The position numbers were made by a program, and so were the translations under genes. Under the pieces are notes generated by a model, which was not told where the DNA came from, did not search any database, and saw nothing but the letters and a program-made list of their open reading frames with translations. A stretch of 8,410 nucleotides of DNA from Ruminiclostridium sp. (GTDB taxonomy: Bacteria; Bacillota_A; Clostridia; Oscillospirales; Ruminococcaceae). Below, in pieces: positions 1 to 6,468 of this stretch. Position 1 is the first letter of the stretch. Every line of letters begins with the position of its first letter. The DNA lies in assembly GCA_017550775.1 (NCBI GenBank), contig JAFZOA010000545.1, forward strand, positions 1-8,410. The letters are read 5' to 3'.

Positions 1-2
1 AC

Positions 3-23
3 GGCATGACAGCACAGCAATAA
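3..23 (+). CDS. C-terminal tail of an upstream gene (partial, tentative)
   Basis: One plus-strand frame reads in from the left edge and stops at TAA 21-23, giving only G-M-T-A-Q-Q before the stop. The stop lies just before a terminator-like hairpin (28-54), which is the usual place for a gene end. Seven codons give no hint of function. Another frame stops at 7-9 and cannot be excluded, so this is a placement guess based on the hairpin. Confidence 0.3.
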   Translation, partial: GMTAQQ

Positions 24-27
24 CATC

Positions 28-62
28 GGGGACGCGCCTTCGGGCGGCGTCCCCACTATTTT
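28..62 (+). terminator. UUCG-capped hairpin with short T-rich tail, terminator-like
   Basis: GGGGACGC (28-35) pairs with GCGTCCCC (47-54). GCC (36-38) pairs with GGC (43-45) around a TTCG loop (39-42), and G46 is left as a single bulge. The C(UUCG)G cap is a known extra-stable tetraloop. The following bases, ACTATTTTAC, give only a broken T-run, so termination may be incomplete. It probably ends the upstream transcript. Because the ribosome binding site of the next gene starts at 65, it could also act as a leader hairpin or attenuator for the operon downstream. Confidence 0.65.
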
Positions 63-64
63 AC

Positions 65-71
65 AAGGAGG
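65..71 (+). promoter_or_regulatory. Ribosome binding site of the first operon gene
   Basis: AAGGAGG at 65-71 is a full Shine-Dalgarno match, 8 bases before the ATG at 80. It fixes the start of the lipoprotein gene and begins only about ten bases after the hairpin stem ends. Confidence 0.8.
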
Positions 72-79
72 ATAACCAG

Positions 80-808
80 ATGAAAAAGCTCACAGCGGTC
101 CTTTTGACCGCACTCTCACTCATGCTTCTTCTCACCGGCTGCGTTCACGAGGACCTTAATATCAGGCTGAACAAGAACGGCACCGGTTCCGTCTCGACGA
201 CCTTTGCCGTCAGGAAGGACATTCTCGATCAGGCGTCCCTTCTCGGCGGCAGCGATCCGTTTGACGGCAAGGAGACCTTCGAGACCGAATACGACGGCGA
301 GAAGTATGTCGCGTACACAGAAACAAAGGAATACGCTTCCTTTAAGGAGATGGAAAAGGCTCTCTCCGAGCTCACATACGATTCGGATTACACGGATTCC
401 GTAGAAGAGCCGATGAACGAAAGCACCGTCACTCTCCCGTATGAAGCCGCATCCGCCGTAACGACGCAGGAAAACGATACCCGTATTTTCAAGAGCGTCA
501 GCATCAAAAAGGACGGCAGGAAGTACGTGTTTGACGCCGTGCTGAACTCCATCGGCTCGGAAGCTCTCGGATACGACTTTTCGGACGTATTCAAGCTCTC
601 AATTTCAGTTGAGATGCCGGCGAAGATCTCCGCCTACAAGAACGGGACGGTCGATAAGAAAACCATCACATTCGATCTCTCCGATATGTCAAAGGAGCTG
701 CCGCTTTACGCGGAGTGTCAGGTCTCATCTCCTGTTCCCGCTGTCATCGGCATAGTGCTGGCAGTCGGAGCCGTTGCCGCGTTCATCGTGCTCAAGAAGC
801 GGAAGTAA
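80..808 (+). CDS. LppM/DUF3153-like lipoprotein with C-terminal membrane anchor
   Basis: This 242-residue protein is predicted to sit on the outer face of the cytoplasmic membrane. It begins with a lipoprotein signal: charged MKK, a hydrophobic run, then the lipobox L-T-G-C with Cys21 as the lipidation site. The residues that follow (HEDLNIRLNKNGTGSVSTTF, about 23-42) have the look of the LppM/DUF3153 family, in which a beta-rich domain follows the lipid-bearing Cys with an N-x-x-G-x-G turn. A hydrophobic segment at about 219-238 ends in KKRK, which fits a membrane anchor with a cytoplasmic tail. The protein would therefore be held at both ends, by lipid and by helix. It is the first gene of the pilus operon, 10 bases from the peptidase gene. 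Its role is not known; a chaperone or scaffold for pilus parts is a guess. The family call rests on pattern recognition, not a search. Confidence 0.75.
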   Translation: MKKLTAVLLTALSLMLLLTGCVHEDLNIRLNKNGTGSVSTTFAVRKDILDQASLLGGSDPFDGKETFETEYDGEKYVAYTETKEYASFKEMEKALSELTYDSDYTDSVEEPMNESTVTLPYEAASAVTTQENDTRIFKSVSIKKDGRKYVFDAVLNSIGSEALGYDFSDVFKLSISVEMPAKISAYKNGTVDKKTITFDLSDMSKELPLYAECQVSSPVPAVIGIVLAVGAVAAFIVLKKRK

Positions 809-812
809 GGAG
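807..812 (+). promoter_or_regulatory. Ribosome binding site deciding the peptidase start
   Basis: AAGGAG at 807-812 overlaps the TAA stop of the lipoprotein gene and lies 6 bases before the ATG at 819. It supports that start over the upstream in-frame ATG at 774, which is inside the lipoprotein gene. Confidence 0.7.
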
Positions 813-818
813 TGCGGC

Positions 819-1325
819 ATGGTGATCAAACCTAACAATAAGAGCGGAAAGCGCACGGCTCTCATACTCTTTGCGGCGGCGCTCGCTGTCTCCGCCGTAA
901 TGCTGTGCGTATTCGGCTTTAACATGATCGCGGTCAAGGGCATACTCTTCGCCTTTATCCTCGCCTATTCCTCCTACGAGGATATACTGACGAGGGAGTG
1001 CGGCGATCACCTGCATATAATGACCGCGATCACGGCTTTCATTGGGACGGACTTGAGCTCCGTCCCGAACATGCTCATATCCGGGCTGTTCATAGGGGGA
1101 ATAATGCTCCTGACGACCGTATTGACAAAGAGCAGGCTCGGAGGAGCGGACATCAAGATGGCTGCAAGCTGCGCTTTTCTTTTGGGACTTGAGCGCGGGC
1201 TGTTAGGGCTTCTTGCCGGTATGTCGCTTGCGGTCATTGTCAACCTGATAAGGAAAAAGAGGAAAGAGGCGTTTCCGAACATACCGTACCTTGCCGTCGG
1301 GTTTTTGGCGGCGTATTTCATTTAA
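819..1325 (+). CDS. Short A24-type prepilin peptidase (TadV/CpaA-like)
   Basis: This 168-residue polytopic membrane protein would be the aspartyl protease that removes the leader peptides of the pseudopilins encoded downstream. The A24 family uses two membrane-border Asp residues. Candidates here are Asp55 in AYSSYEDILTRECGD and Asp111 in RLGGADIKM, the latter matching the family GxGD-type motif with Ala in place of the second Gly. The C-terminal FPNIPYLAVGFLAAYF is also typical of the family. Hydrophobic segments lie near 14-32, 37-53, 64-77, 84-102, 115-141 and 154-168. The size matches short TadV/CpaA enzymes that lack the N-terminal methyltransferase domain of PilD-type enzymes. The usual Ile-Pro after the first Asp motif is not seen. 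The start at 819 is chosen because of AAGGAG at 807-812; the in-frame ATG at 774 would add 15 polar residues overlapping the previous gene. Confidence 0.85.
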   Translation: MVIKPNNKSGKRTALILFAAALAVSAVMLCVFGFNMIAVKGILFAFILAYSSYEDILTRECGDHLHIMTAITAFIGTDLSSVPNMLISGLFIGGIMLLTTVLTKSRLGGADIKMAASCAFLLGLERGLLGLLAGMSLAVIVNLIRKKRKEAFPNIPYLAVGFLAAYFI

Positions 1326-1340
1326 GGAGGAAAAGAGTAA

Positions 1341-2171
1341 ATGAAAAAGAGAACAATCATCGGCGTGATCTGTATGGTGCTTGCGATAGCCGTCACCTTC
1401 CTCGTCGCGCCCATTGTCAACCGACTTACCACCGATACGGACAAGGCGATAAGGCTCACGCAGGACGTCAACAAGGGAGTCGAGATCACGAAGGACATGC
1501 TTGAGACCGTCGAGGTCAAGACCGGTTCCCTCCCCGACGGAGCGATAACCGACGAGAGTCAGATCATAGGCAAGTACGCCTCCTCACTCCTGTATGCCGG
1601 GGATTATCTCACTCGCGAAAAGCTCACAGGCGAAGCCAATACCGCGAGCGACGTCTTCGCAAGTCTTGACGGCTCAAAGGTTGCGGTAAGCGTGACAATC
1701 GACACATTTGCGGCGGGGCTCTCGGGCAAGCTTGAAAATGGGGACATCATCTCGCTTATTGTCGTGGACAAGACGACGGGAACTGCGACCATCCCAGAAG
1801 CGCTGACGTATATGAAGGTCATTACTACAACGACGGCGGGAGGCATTGACCAGGACAGCATAGTCAAGAACGAGGACGGAAGCTACGAGATCCCCAGCAC
1901 AGTGACTCTTCTCTGCAACCGAGAGCAGGCAATGCTCCTTGCGAAGTATGAGTCGGAAACCACCCTGACCGTCGCGCTTGTCTATCGCGGGAGCTCGGAG
2001 AACGCGAAACTGTTTTTGGACAGGCAGGACGAATACTTCCTCACGGCACACGAGGATCCCTCCGAGCCCACGGACGAACCGACTGAAACGGAAGAGCCGG
2101 TCGAACCCGCTCCTACAGTCGAGCCTACTATCGAGCCCGTCGATGAAGGGACGGTGAGCGGCGATGAGTAA
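1341..2171 (+). CDS. cpaB: CpaB/RcpC-like SAF-domain pilus assembly protein
   Basis: This 276-residue protein has an N-terminal membrane anchor (about 5-27) and the rest outside the cell. A SAF domain follows at about 36-98, with the features K-G-V-E-I-T, a D-G-A-I turn and the closing G-D-Y-L-T-R-E-K. An RcpC-like region at about 112-235 includes KVAVSVTID and the ENGDIISLIVVD segment. In diderms CpaB helps the secretin channel. No secretin is present here, so the protein may instead line or brace the exit path across the wall. Residues 238-276 form an acidic tail rich in Pro, Glu and Thr that resembles a wall-spanning spacer. AAGGAGG at 1324-1330 overlaps the previous stop, 10 bases before the ATG. 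The 3' end overlaps the ATPase gene by 8 bases, suggesting coupled translation. The family call is good; the secretin-free role is inference. Confidence 0.82.
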   Translation: MKKRTIIGVICMVLAIAVTFLVAPIVNRLTTDTDKAIRLTQDVNKGVEITKDMLETVEVKTGSLPDGAITDESQIIGKYASSLLYAGDYLTREKLTGEANTASDVFASLDGSKVAVSVTIDTFAAGLSGKLENGDIISLIVVDKTTGTATIPEALTYMKVITTTTAGGIDQDSIVKNEDGSYEIPSTVTLLCNREQAMLLAKYESETTLTVALVYRGSSENAKLFLDRQDEYFLTAHEDPSEPTDEPTETEEPVEPAPTVEPTIEPVDEGTVSGDE

Positions 2172-2886
2172 GCTTATCGCCGTCTGCGGCTCGCCCCATT
2201 CGGGAAAGACGACTGCCGCATTAAAGCTCGCGCAGGAGATCTATCATGCGAAGAAGACCTCCGTCATGTTCGTCTCTCCGGATATGAACGTTCCCTGCAT
2301 GGCTTACCTGTTCCCGAACGGAAAGGATTCCGACCTCTATTCTTTAGGCGTCGTTCTCGACAAGACGGACATATTCAGGGAGGACGTCTTAAAGCAGTCG
2401 GTATTCGTCAAGACCATGCAGAACTTCGGGCTCCTCGGTTTCAAGCTCGGCGAGAACCGATACTCATATCCCCGTCCCACCGAGGATAAGGTGACAAGGC
2501 TCTTCTCGGTGCTCAGGGACAGCGTGGAGTACGTCATCTGCGACTGCACCTGCGATACGGATGACCTGATTTCTTCCATTGCGAAGCGCGACTGCGATAT
2601 CGCAGTACAGATGTACTCCCCCGATATGAAGTGCATCTCCTACTACGCCTCCTGCGTCAATCAGTTCCTGCTTATAGAGGACAAAAAGCTGAAGGTCCTG
2701 AACGTGATGGACAAGGATATCTACGTCCCCATCTACGAGACCGAAACGCATTTTCACGGCATGGATTTCAAACTCCCATATGAACGCGAGCTCAAGCAGC
2801 AGATGATAACGGGTACGATCTCCGAGAGACTCGGAAGCTGCAAGTACCGCTCCGAGATCGAACGGCTCGCCAAGGCGGTGATGTGA
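2164..2886 (+). CDS. P-loop ATPase in the CpaE/TadZ position
   Basis: This 240-residue cytoplasmic protein has a Walker A motif at the extreme N terminus, GSPHSGKT (9-16, catalytic Lys15), and a Walker B-like strand VEYVICDCT (121-129, Asp127). The fold order resembles SIMIBI/ParA-MinD NTPases. It lies between cpaB and cpaF, where Tad loci encode CpaE/TadZ, the protein that localises the machine. The P-loop is not the ParA 'deviant' form, because the signature Lys near the start (KGG) is replaced by Cys8-Gly9. No N-terminal receiver-like domain is present, unlike many proteobacterial CpaE proteins. Ten Cys residues are spread through the chain. Translation starts at the ATG within the 8-base overlap with cpaB; only a weak AAGGGA lies upstream at 2146-2151. 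ATP binding is well supported; the CpaE/TadZ role rests on position. Confidence 0.75.
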   Translation: MSKLIAVCGSPHSGKTTAALKLAQEIYHAKKTSVMFVSPDMNVPCMAYLFPNGKDSDLYSLGVVLDKTDIFREDVLKQSVFVKTMQNFGLLGFKLGENRYSYPRPTEDKVTRLFSVLRDSVEYVICDCTCDTDDLISSIAKRDCDIAVQMYSPDMKCISYYASCVNQFLLIEDKKLKVLNVMDKDIYVPIYETETHFHGMDFKLPYERELKQQMITGTISERLGSCKYRSEIERLAKAVM

Positions 2887-4232
2887 TGGCGGTCAAGGAA
2901 TTCTTCCCCCTCCTTCAGATGGCGCAGGAGTACATTTCCCACAACTACGCCTCTGCGCTCTCCGACAGGAACAAGGTGGATCAGCTGAGGTCGTACATCG
3001 ACAAGTACCTTCACGATACGGGATACACGGTCGATGGGCTCACGACGGAGGAGTTGTCCAAAAAGCTCTTCTCCGAGATGGCGGAATACTCGATACTCAC
3101 GCCGTATCTCGGCAAGGATTCCATAGAGGAGATAAACGTCAACGGCTGGGACGACATCTGCGTGACGTACACTACCGGTCATATGCTTAAGCTTCAGGAG
3201 CACTTCTACTCTCCCGAGCATGCTGTCGATATAGTCAAAAGGCTCCTGCACCACTCCGGCATGATAATCGACAACGCGACGCCAATGGCGCAGGGGCACC
3301 TTCCCGGGAACACCCGTGTTACCGCGCTGAAGGAGCCGATTGTCGATCCTGACCGAGGGATCTCCGTCTCCATCCGTCTGCTGCACCCGTCGAAGGTCAC
3401 GAGAGAACAGATAATCCTCAAGGAAACGGGAACACAGCAGATGATAGACTTTCTCTGCATGTGCCTTCGCTACGGAGTATCCTTCGTCGTCGCCGGAGCA
3501 ACGTCAAGCGGCAAGACGACTCTCCTTAACGCGCTCCTTACCTCCGTCCCGAACAACAAGCGCATATTCACCATCGAATCGGGCTCGCGCGAGCTTTCCC
3601 TGGTGAAGTCGAAGAAGGACAGGATCGTGAACAACGTGGTGCATACCCTTTCCCGCCCCTCGGATAACCCCGTGTACGACATAACCCAAGAGGATCTCGT
3701 CGTCGCTTCGCTTCGATTCAACCCGGATATAGTTGTCGTCGGCGAGATGCGAGATACCGAGGCGTACTCCGCTGTCGAGGCGAGCCTCACCGGGCATACC
3801 GTCGTATCGACCGTTCACGCGAACGCCGCCGACGCCGCGCATATGAGGCTTGCGCTCCTCTGTCAGAAGCGGTTTCCGATAAACTTCCAGACCTCGCTCA
3901 TGCAGGCGGGACAGGCTTTCCCCGTCGTGGTGTACGCGCACAAGCTGGAGGACAATTCCCGAAAGATAATGGACATATCCGAGTGCGTCATCCTCCCGAA
4001 CGGCGACCGCGAGTACCACACCCTTTTCCGCTACAGGATCACGAAGAACGAGATCGTGAACGGAAAGTATCACATCGAGGGCTGTTTCGAGCAGCCCGAG
4101 TACATGAGCGACCACCTCAAGGGAAAGCTCATGCAGTTCGGCGTTCCCGAGGAGCTGCTCAGTCGGTTCTTAAAGCCGAAAGCGGCGAAACCTGCAAGGG
4201 CCGCAAAGAAAAAGGTCGGTGATACGGCATGA
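2886..4232 (+). CDS. cpaF: CpaF/TadA secretion ATPase
   Basis: This 448-residue ATPase of the VirB11/PilB superfamily would form a cytoplasmic hexamer powering pilin export or retraction through TadB and TadC. The N-terminal part (about 1-175) carries the usual 'EEINVNGWDDICV' stretch (81-93). The motor domain has Walker A GATSSGKT (204-211), an Asp-box region TIESGSREL (229-237), Walker B IVVVGEMRD (282-290, Glu287) and the His box GHTVVSTVHAN (303-313). Length is normal for CpaF. The C-terminal end is Ala/Lys-rich (432-445). In the Asp box the more usual Asp after Ile-Glu is Ser232. The start is taken as ATG 2886, whose A is the last base of the previous TGA; the GTG at 2883 would add one residue. 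The TadB gene overlaps the end as ATGA. Flanking TadB/TadC genes favour CpaF over a type IV secretion VirB11. Confidence 0.93.
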   Translation: MAVKEFFPLLQMAQEYISHNYASALSDRNKVDQLRSYIDKYLHDTGYTVDGLTTEELSKKLFSEMAEYSILTPYLGKDSIEEINVNGWDDICVTYTTGHMLKLQEHFYSPEHAVDIVKRLLHHSGMIIDNATPMAQGHLPGNTRVTALKEPIVDPDRGISVSIRLLHPSKVTREQIILKETGTQQMIDFLCMCLRYGVSFVVAGATSSGKTTLLNALLTSVPNNKRIFTIESGSRELSLVKSKKDRIVNNVVHTLSRPSDNPVYDITQEDLVVASLRFNPDIVVVGEMRDTEAYSAVEASLTGHTVVSTVHANAADAAHMRLALLCQKRFPINFQTSLMQAGQAFPVVVYAHKLEDNSRKIMDISECVILPNGDREYHTLFRYRITKNEIVNGKYHIEGCFEQPEYMSDHLKGKLMQFGVPEELLSRFLKPKAAKPARAAKKKVGDTA

Positions 4233-5152
4233 TACTCAAGGTCATCTCGTCGATACTCATCATAATCGCTGTAGCCGCGTTTCTGGGGCTGACACCCGAG
4301 CAAATCACCGACGACCTCATGGAGATCATAACCCCGAACGACACCCTGCACGACAAGGCGAAGAATCTGAGGGGCAATAAGAAAAGGCACAGGCTGTACA
4401 AGGTGCTCGTAAAGCTGAAGGGAGCTCTTACTTCCACAGGCAAGAGCAGACAGTTCACCGTTGCGTTCACGGCTTCGGTCGTGCTGTTCGGAGCGGGGAT
4501 AATCATCTCGATTCTGATCAACAACCTGTTCCTTGCGCCGGTGCTGGCGATAGCTCTTTCGCTCATACCCTTTATCTACATCACGAACACGCTCTCGTAC
4601 TACGAGAGGCAGACCAAGGAGGAGCTTGAGACCGCGCTGTCTATTATCACAACCTCATACGAACGTTGTGACGACATCGTTCAGGCGGTCAGGGAGAACA
4701 CGCGGTACATAAAGCCGCCTCTGAAGGAGGTATTCCTATCCTTCGAGGGCGAGGCGACTGCGGTGACGTCGAATATCAAGAAGGCACTTTACAACATGAA
4801 GGAAAAGCTCGACAACGACGTCTTCCGCGAATGGGTCGATACGCTGATACTCTGTCAGGATGACAGGACGCTTAAGGACACGCTCCATCCCGTCGTTCAG
4901 AAGCTCGCGGATATTCGCATAGTCAACAGCGAGCTTTCGACGATGCTCGCTTCCGCCAGGAACGAGTATTGGGTCATGGTCGCGCTGGTCGTCGGCAACG
5001 TGCCGCTTCTGTATCTTCTGAACAAGGACTGGTTCCACACGCTTCTCTTCACGACTCCCGGCAAGGCCGTCTGCGGCGTCTGCGGGCTTGTGATACTCAT
5101 AACCGGGCTCCTCATGAAGAAGTTTACAAAGCCCATCGAGTACAAGCGTTAA
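4229..5152 (+). CDS. tadB: TadB-like inner-membrane platform protein
   Basis: This 307-residue membrane protein has predicted helices near 3-20, 79-98, 101-119, 248-264 and 279-296. A cytoplasmic stretch between the third and fourth helices (about 120-247) corresponds to the T2SSF/GspF domain, with the family's helical bundle features such as EELETALSII near 131-140. TadB pairs with TadC to form the platform on which the CpaF hexamer acts. The start codon overlaps the cpaF stop in an ATGA, so translation is probably coupled; only a weak AAGGTCGG lies upstream near 4212-4219. The gene is followed by a strong ribosome binding site for tadC. TadB rather than TadC is chosen by gene order and by the helix layout. 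The two are distant paralogues, so the names could be swapped. Confidence 0.85.
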   Translation: MILKVISSILIIIAVAAFLGLTPEQITDDLMEIITPNDTLHDKAKNLRGNKKRHRLYKVLVKLKGALTSTGKSRQFTVAFTASVVLFGAGIIISILINNLFLAPVLAIALSLIPFIYITNTLSYYERQTKEELETALSIITTSYERCDDIVQAVRENTRYIKPPLKEVFLSFEGEATAVTSNIKKALYNMKEKLDNDVFREWVDTLILCQDDRTLKDTLHPVVQKLADIRIVNSELSTMLASARNEYWVMVALVVGNVPLLYLLNKDWFHTLLFTTPGKAVCGVCGLVILITGLLMKKFTKPIEYKR

Positions 5153-5164
5153 GGAGGTCAAGAT

Positions 5165-6034
5165 ATGCTTAAAGTGATAATAGGCGTCCTCTCGGGGCTC
5201 GCCCTATTCTTCGTTTTGGCTGACGCCTTGGGGATCCCATACTTCAAGACCTCCCGCGCGGTCGAAAGCCTTTCCAAAAGGCAGAAGGACAAGAACTCGG
5301 TGATAAACACATGGCTCGGAGGTCTTGCGGACTTTCTTTCTAAGCACATTAAGATCAATGAGTTCAAGAGGGCTCAGCTTGAGGCGGATCTCAGGACCGC
5401 GCAGATGGACATATCCCCGGAGAAGTTCCGGGCGAACGCCATAGTCAAGGCCGGTCTCGTCGGGATATTGGCGATACCCCTCGCGTTCGTGTTCCCGATC
5501 ATGTGCCCGTTCGTCCTTGTCGCCGCAGTCGTTCTCTACCGCATGGAGGACAGGAGCGTATCAAAGCGCATACGGGCAAAGCGCGAGGCGATCGAGTATG
5601 AGCTTCCGAGGCTCGTTTCGACTATCGAAAAGACGCTGGCGCATAACCGCGACGTGCTCTATATGCTCGAAAGCTACTCGAAGAACGCGGGACCCGAGCT
5701 CAAGAACGAGCTTGAGATCACCGTCGCCGATATGAAGTCGGGCAACTACGAGGGAGCTATAACCCGTATGGAGAGCCGAGTCGGATCTTCGATGATGAGC
5801 GACGTCTGCCGTGGGCTTATCGGCATACTGAGAGGAGACGACAACCGCATGTATTGGGCTTCGCTCTCCTTGAAGTTCAACGACACGGCAAGACAGCAGC
5901 TCCGATTGAAGGCTCAAAAGGTCCCGCGCAAGGTCAAGAGGCTTTCAATGTGCCTGCTCATCTGCTTCATGCTCATATACGTCGTAGTCATATTGGAGCA
6001 GATAATGGACTCCATAGGCGTGCTCTTCGGTTAG
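5165..6034 (+). CDS. tadC: TadC-like inner-membrane platform protein
   Basis: This 289-residue membrane protein has helices near 4-21, 93-110, 112-126 and 261-281. The cytoplasmic region between the third and fourth helices contains a T2SSF-like segment at about 143-255, with YELPRLVSTIEKTLAHNRDV at 145-164 and an acidic/polar helix following. It would form the second half of the TadB/TadC platform. AAGGAGGT at 5151-5158 is a strong ribosome binding site that overlaps the tadB stop, 6 bases before the ATG. In contrast to the overlapping starts of the ATPase and tadB genes, this gene has its own strong site. The protein ends in a short extracellular tail (282-289) after the last helix, as is common for TadC. 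Confidence 0.85.
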   Translation: MLKVIIGVLSGLALFFVLADALGIPYFKTSRAVESLSKRQKDKNSVINTWLGGLADFLSKHIKINEFKRAQLEADLRTAQMDISPEKFRANAIVKAGLVGILAIPLAFVFPIMCPFVLVAAVVLYRMEDRSVSKRIRAKREAIEYELPRLVSTIEKTLAHNRDVLYMLESYSKNAGPELKNELEITVADMKSGNYEGAITRMESRVGSSMMSDVCRGLIGILRGDDNRMYWASLSLKFNDTARQQLRLKAQKVPRKVKRLSMCLLICFMLIYVVVILEQIMDSIGVLFG

Positions 6035-6047
6035 GAGGTGGTGGAAA

Positions 6048-6458
6048 ATGAATAAGGCATTGAAAAAACGCGGTGAGGGCTATGTGGACGTCTGCGTGGG
6101 CGTCATCGCGTTCGTCATGCTTCTCGTCATTGCGATAAACATTTTCAGCTTCATTGACTTAAGGCTCAATATGGATCAGATAACGGACGAGCTTCTTGAG
6201 GCAGCGACGTTCAGCGGCTGTTACGACAGGGAGTTCAGGGACAGAGTAGACGAGCTCACGGAGCAGTACGGTCTTGACTTTACGGTATCCTGCGGAGCCG
6301 ACGAGTACTTCAACTCGACTTTTCAGCGTGTTCAGCTTGGACACACCATGACCGTGACCGTATCGGTCAAGACCAAGATACAGGGGCTCGGCGCGTTCTC
6401 CATCCCGGTCACGATTTCCGTAACGAGATCCGGGCTCTCCCAAAAGTATTGGAAGTAG
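6048..6458 (+). CDS. DUF4320/TadE-like pseudopilin 1
   Basis: This 136-residue protein has the layout of a class III prepilin or TadE-like pseudopilin. A short basic leader (MNKALKKRG) is followed by EGYVDVCV and a hydrophobic helix to about residue 38, then a globular domain. The expected A24 peptidase cut is after Gly9, which would make Glu10 the new N terminus and place Asp14 at +5, where pilins normally have Glu. The C-terminal half is predicted to be beta-strand (TMTVTVSVKTK, then FSIPVTISVT). Cys58 and Cys82 could pair outside the cell. AGGAGGTG at 6033-6040 lies 7 bases before the ATG. It is followed by a second protein of the same design. The start motif and size match DUF4320 as I remember the family. 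It could be a minor pilin or, without any Flp gene here, the main fibre subunit. Confidence 0.8.
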   Translation: MNKALKKRGEGYVDVCVGVIAFVMLLVIAINIFSFIDLRLNMDQITDELLEAATFSGCYDREFRDRVDELTEQYGLDFTVSCGADEYFNSTFQRVQLGHTMTVTVSVKTKIQGLGAFSIPVTISVTRSGLSQKYWK

Positions 6459-6468
6459 GTGACGCGGC

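Noticed and set aside
774..818. Longer N terminus for the prepilin peptidase from ATG 774
   Set aside because: It would overlap the lipoprotein gene by 35 bases, adds a polar Cys/Ser/Arg-rich stretch unlike the family, and has no ribosome site; AAGGAG at 807-812 fits ATG 819.
2883..2885. GTG at 2883 as the cpaF start
   Set aside because: It lies directly before ATG 2886, adds one residue only, and ATG is the stronger start; the TGATG junction is a common coupling form.
2754..3386. Minus-strand reading frame of 210 codons opposite cpaF
   Set aside because: It overlaps a clear conserved gene over most of its length and shows no domain, signal or ribosome site; long antisense frames are a by-product of the codon bias here.
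3504..4115. Minus-strand reading frame of 203 codons opposite cpaF
   Set aside because: It lies wholly within the conserved ATPase gene, and its product is a low-complexity Val/Arg/His/Gly-rich chain without motifs.
2886..4232. VirB11 of a type IV secretion system
   Set aside because: The ATPase superfamily is shared, but adjacent TadB, TadC, CpaB, A24 peptidase and pseudopilin genes place it in a Tad-type system.
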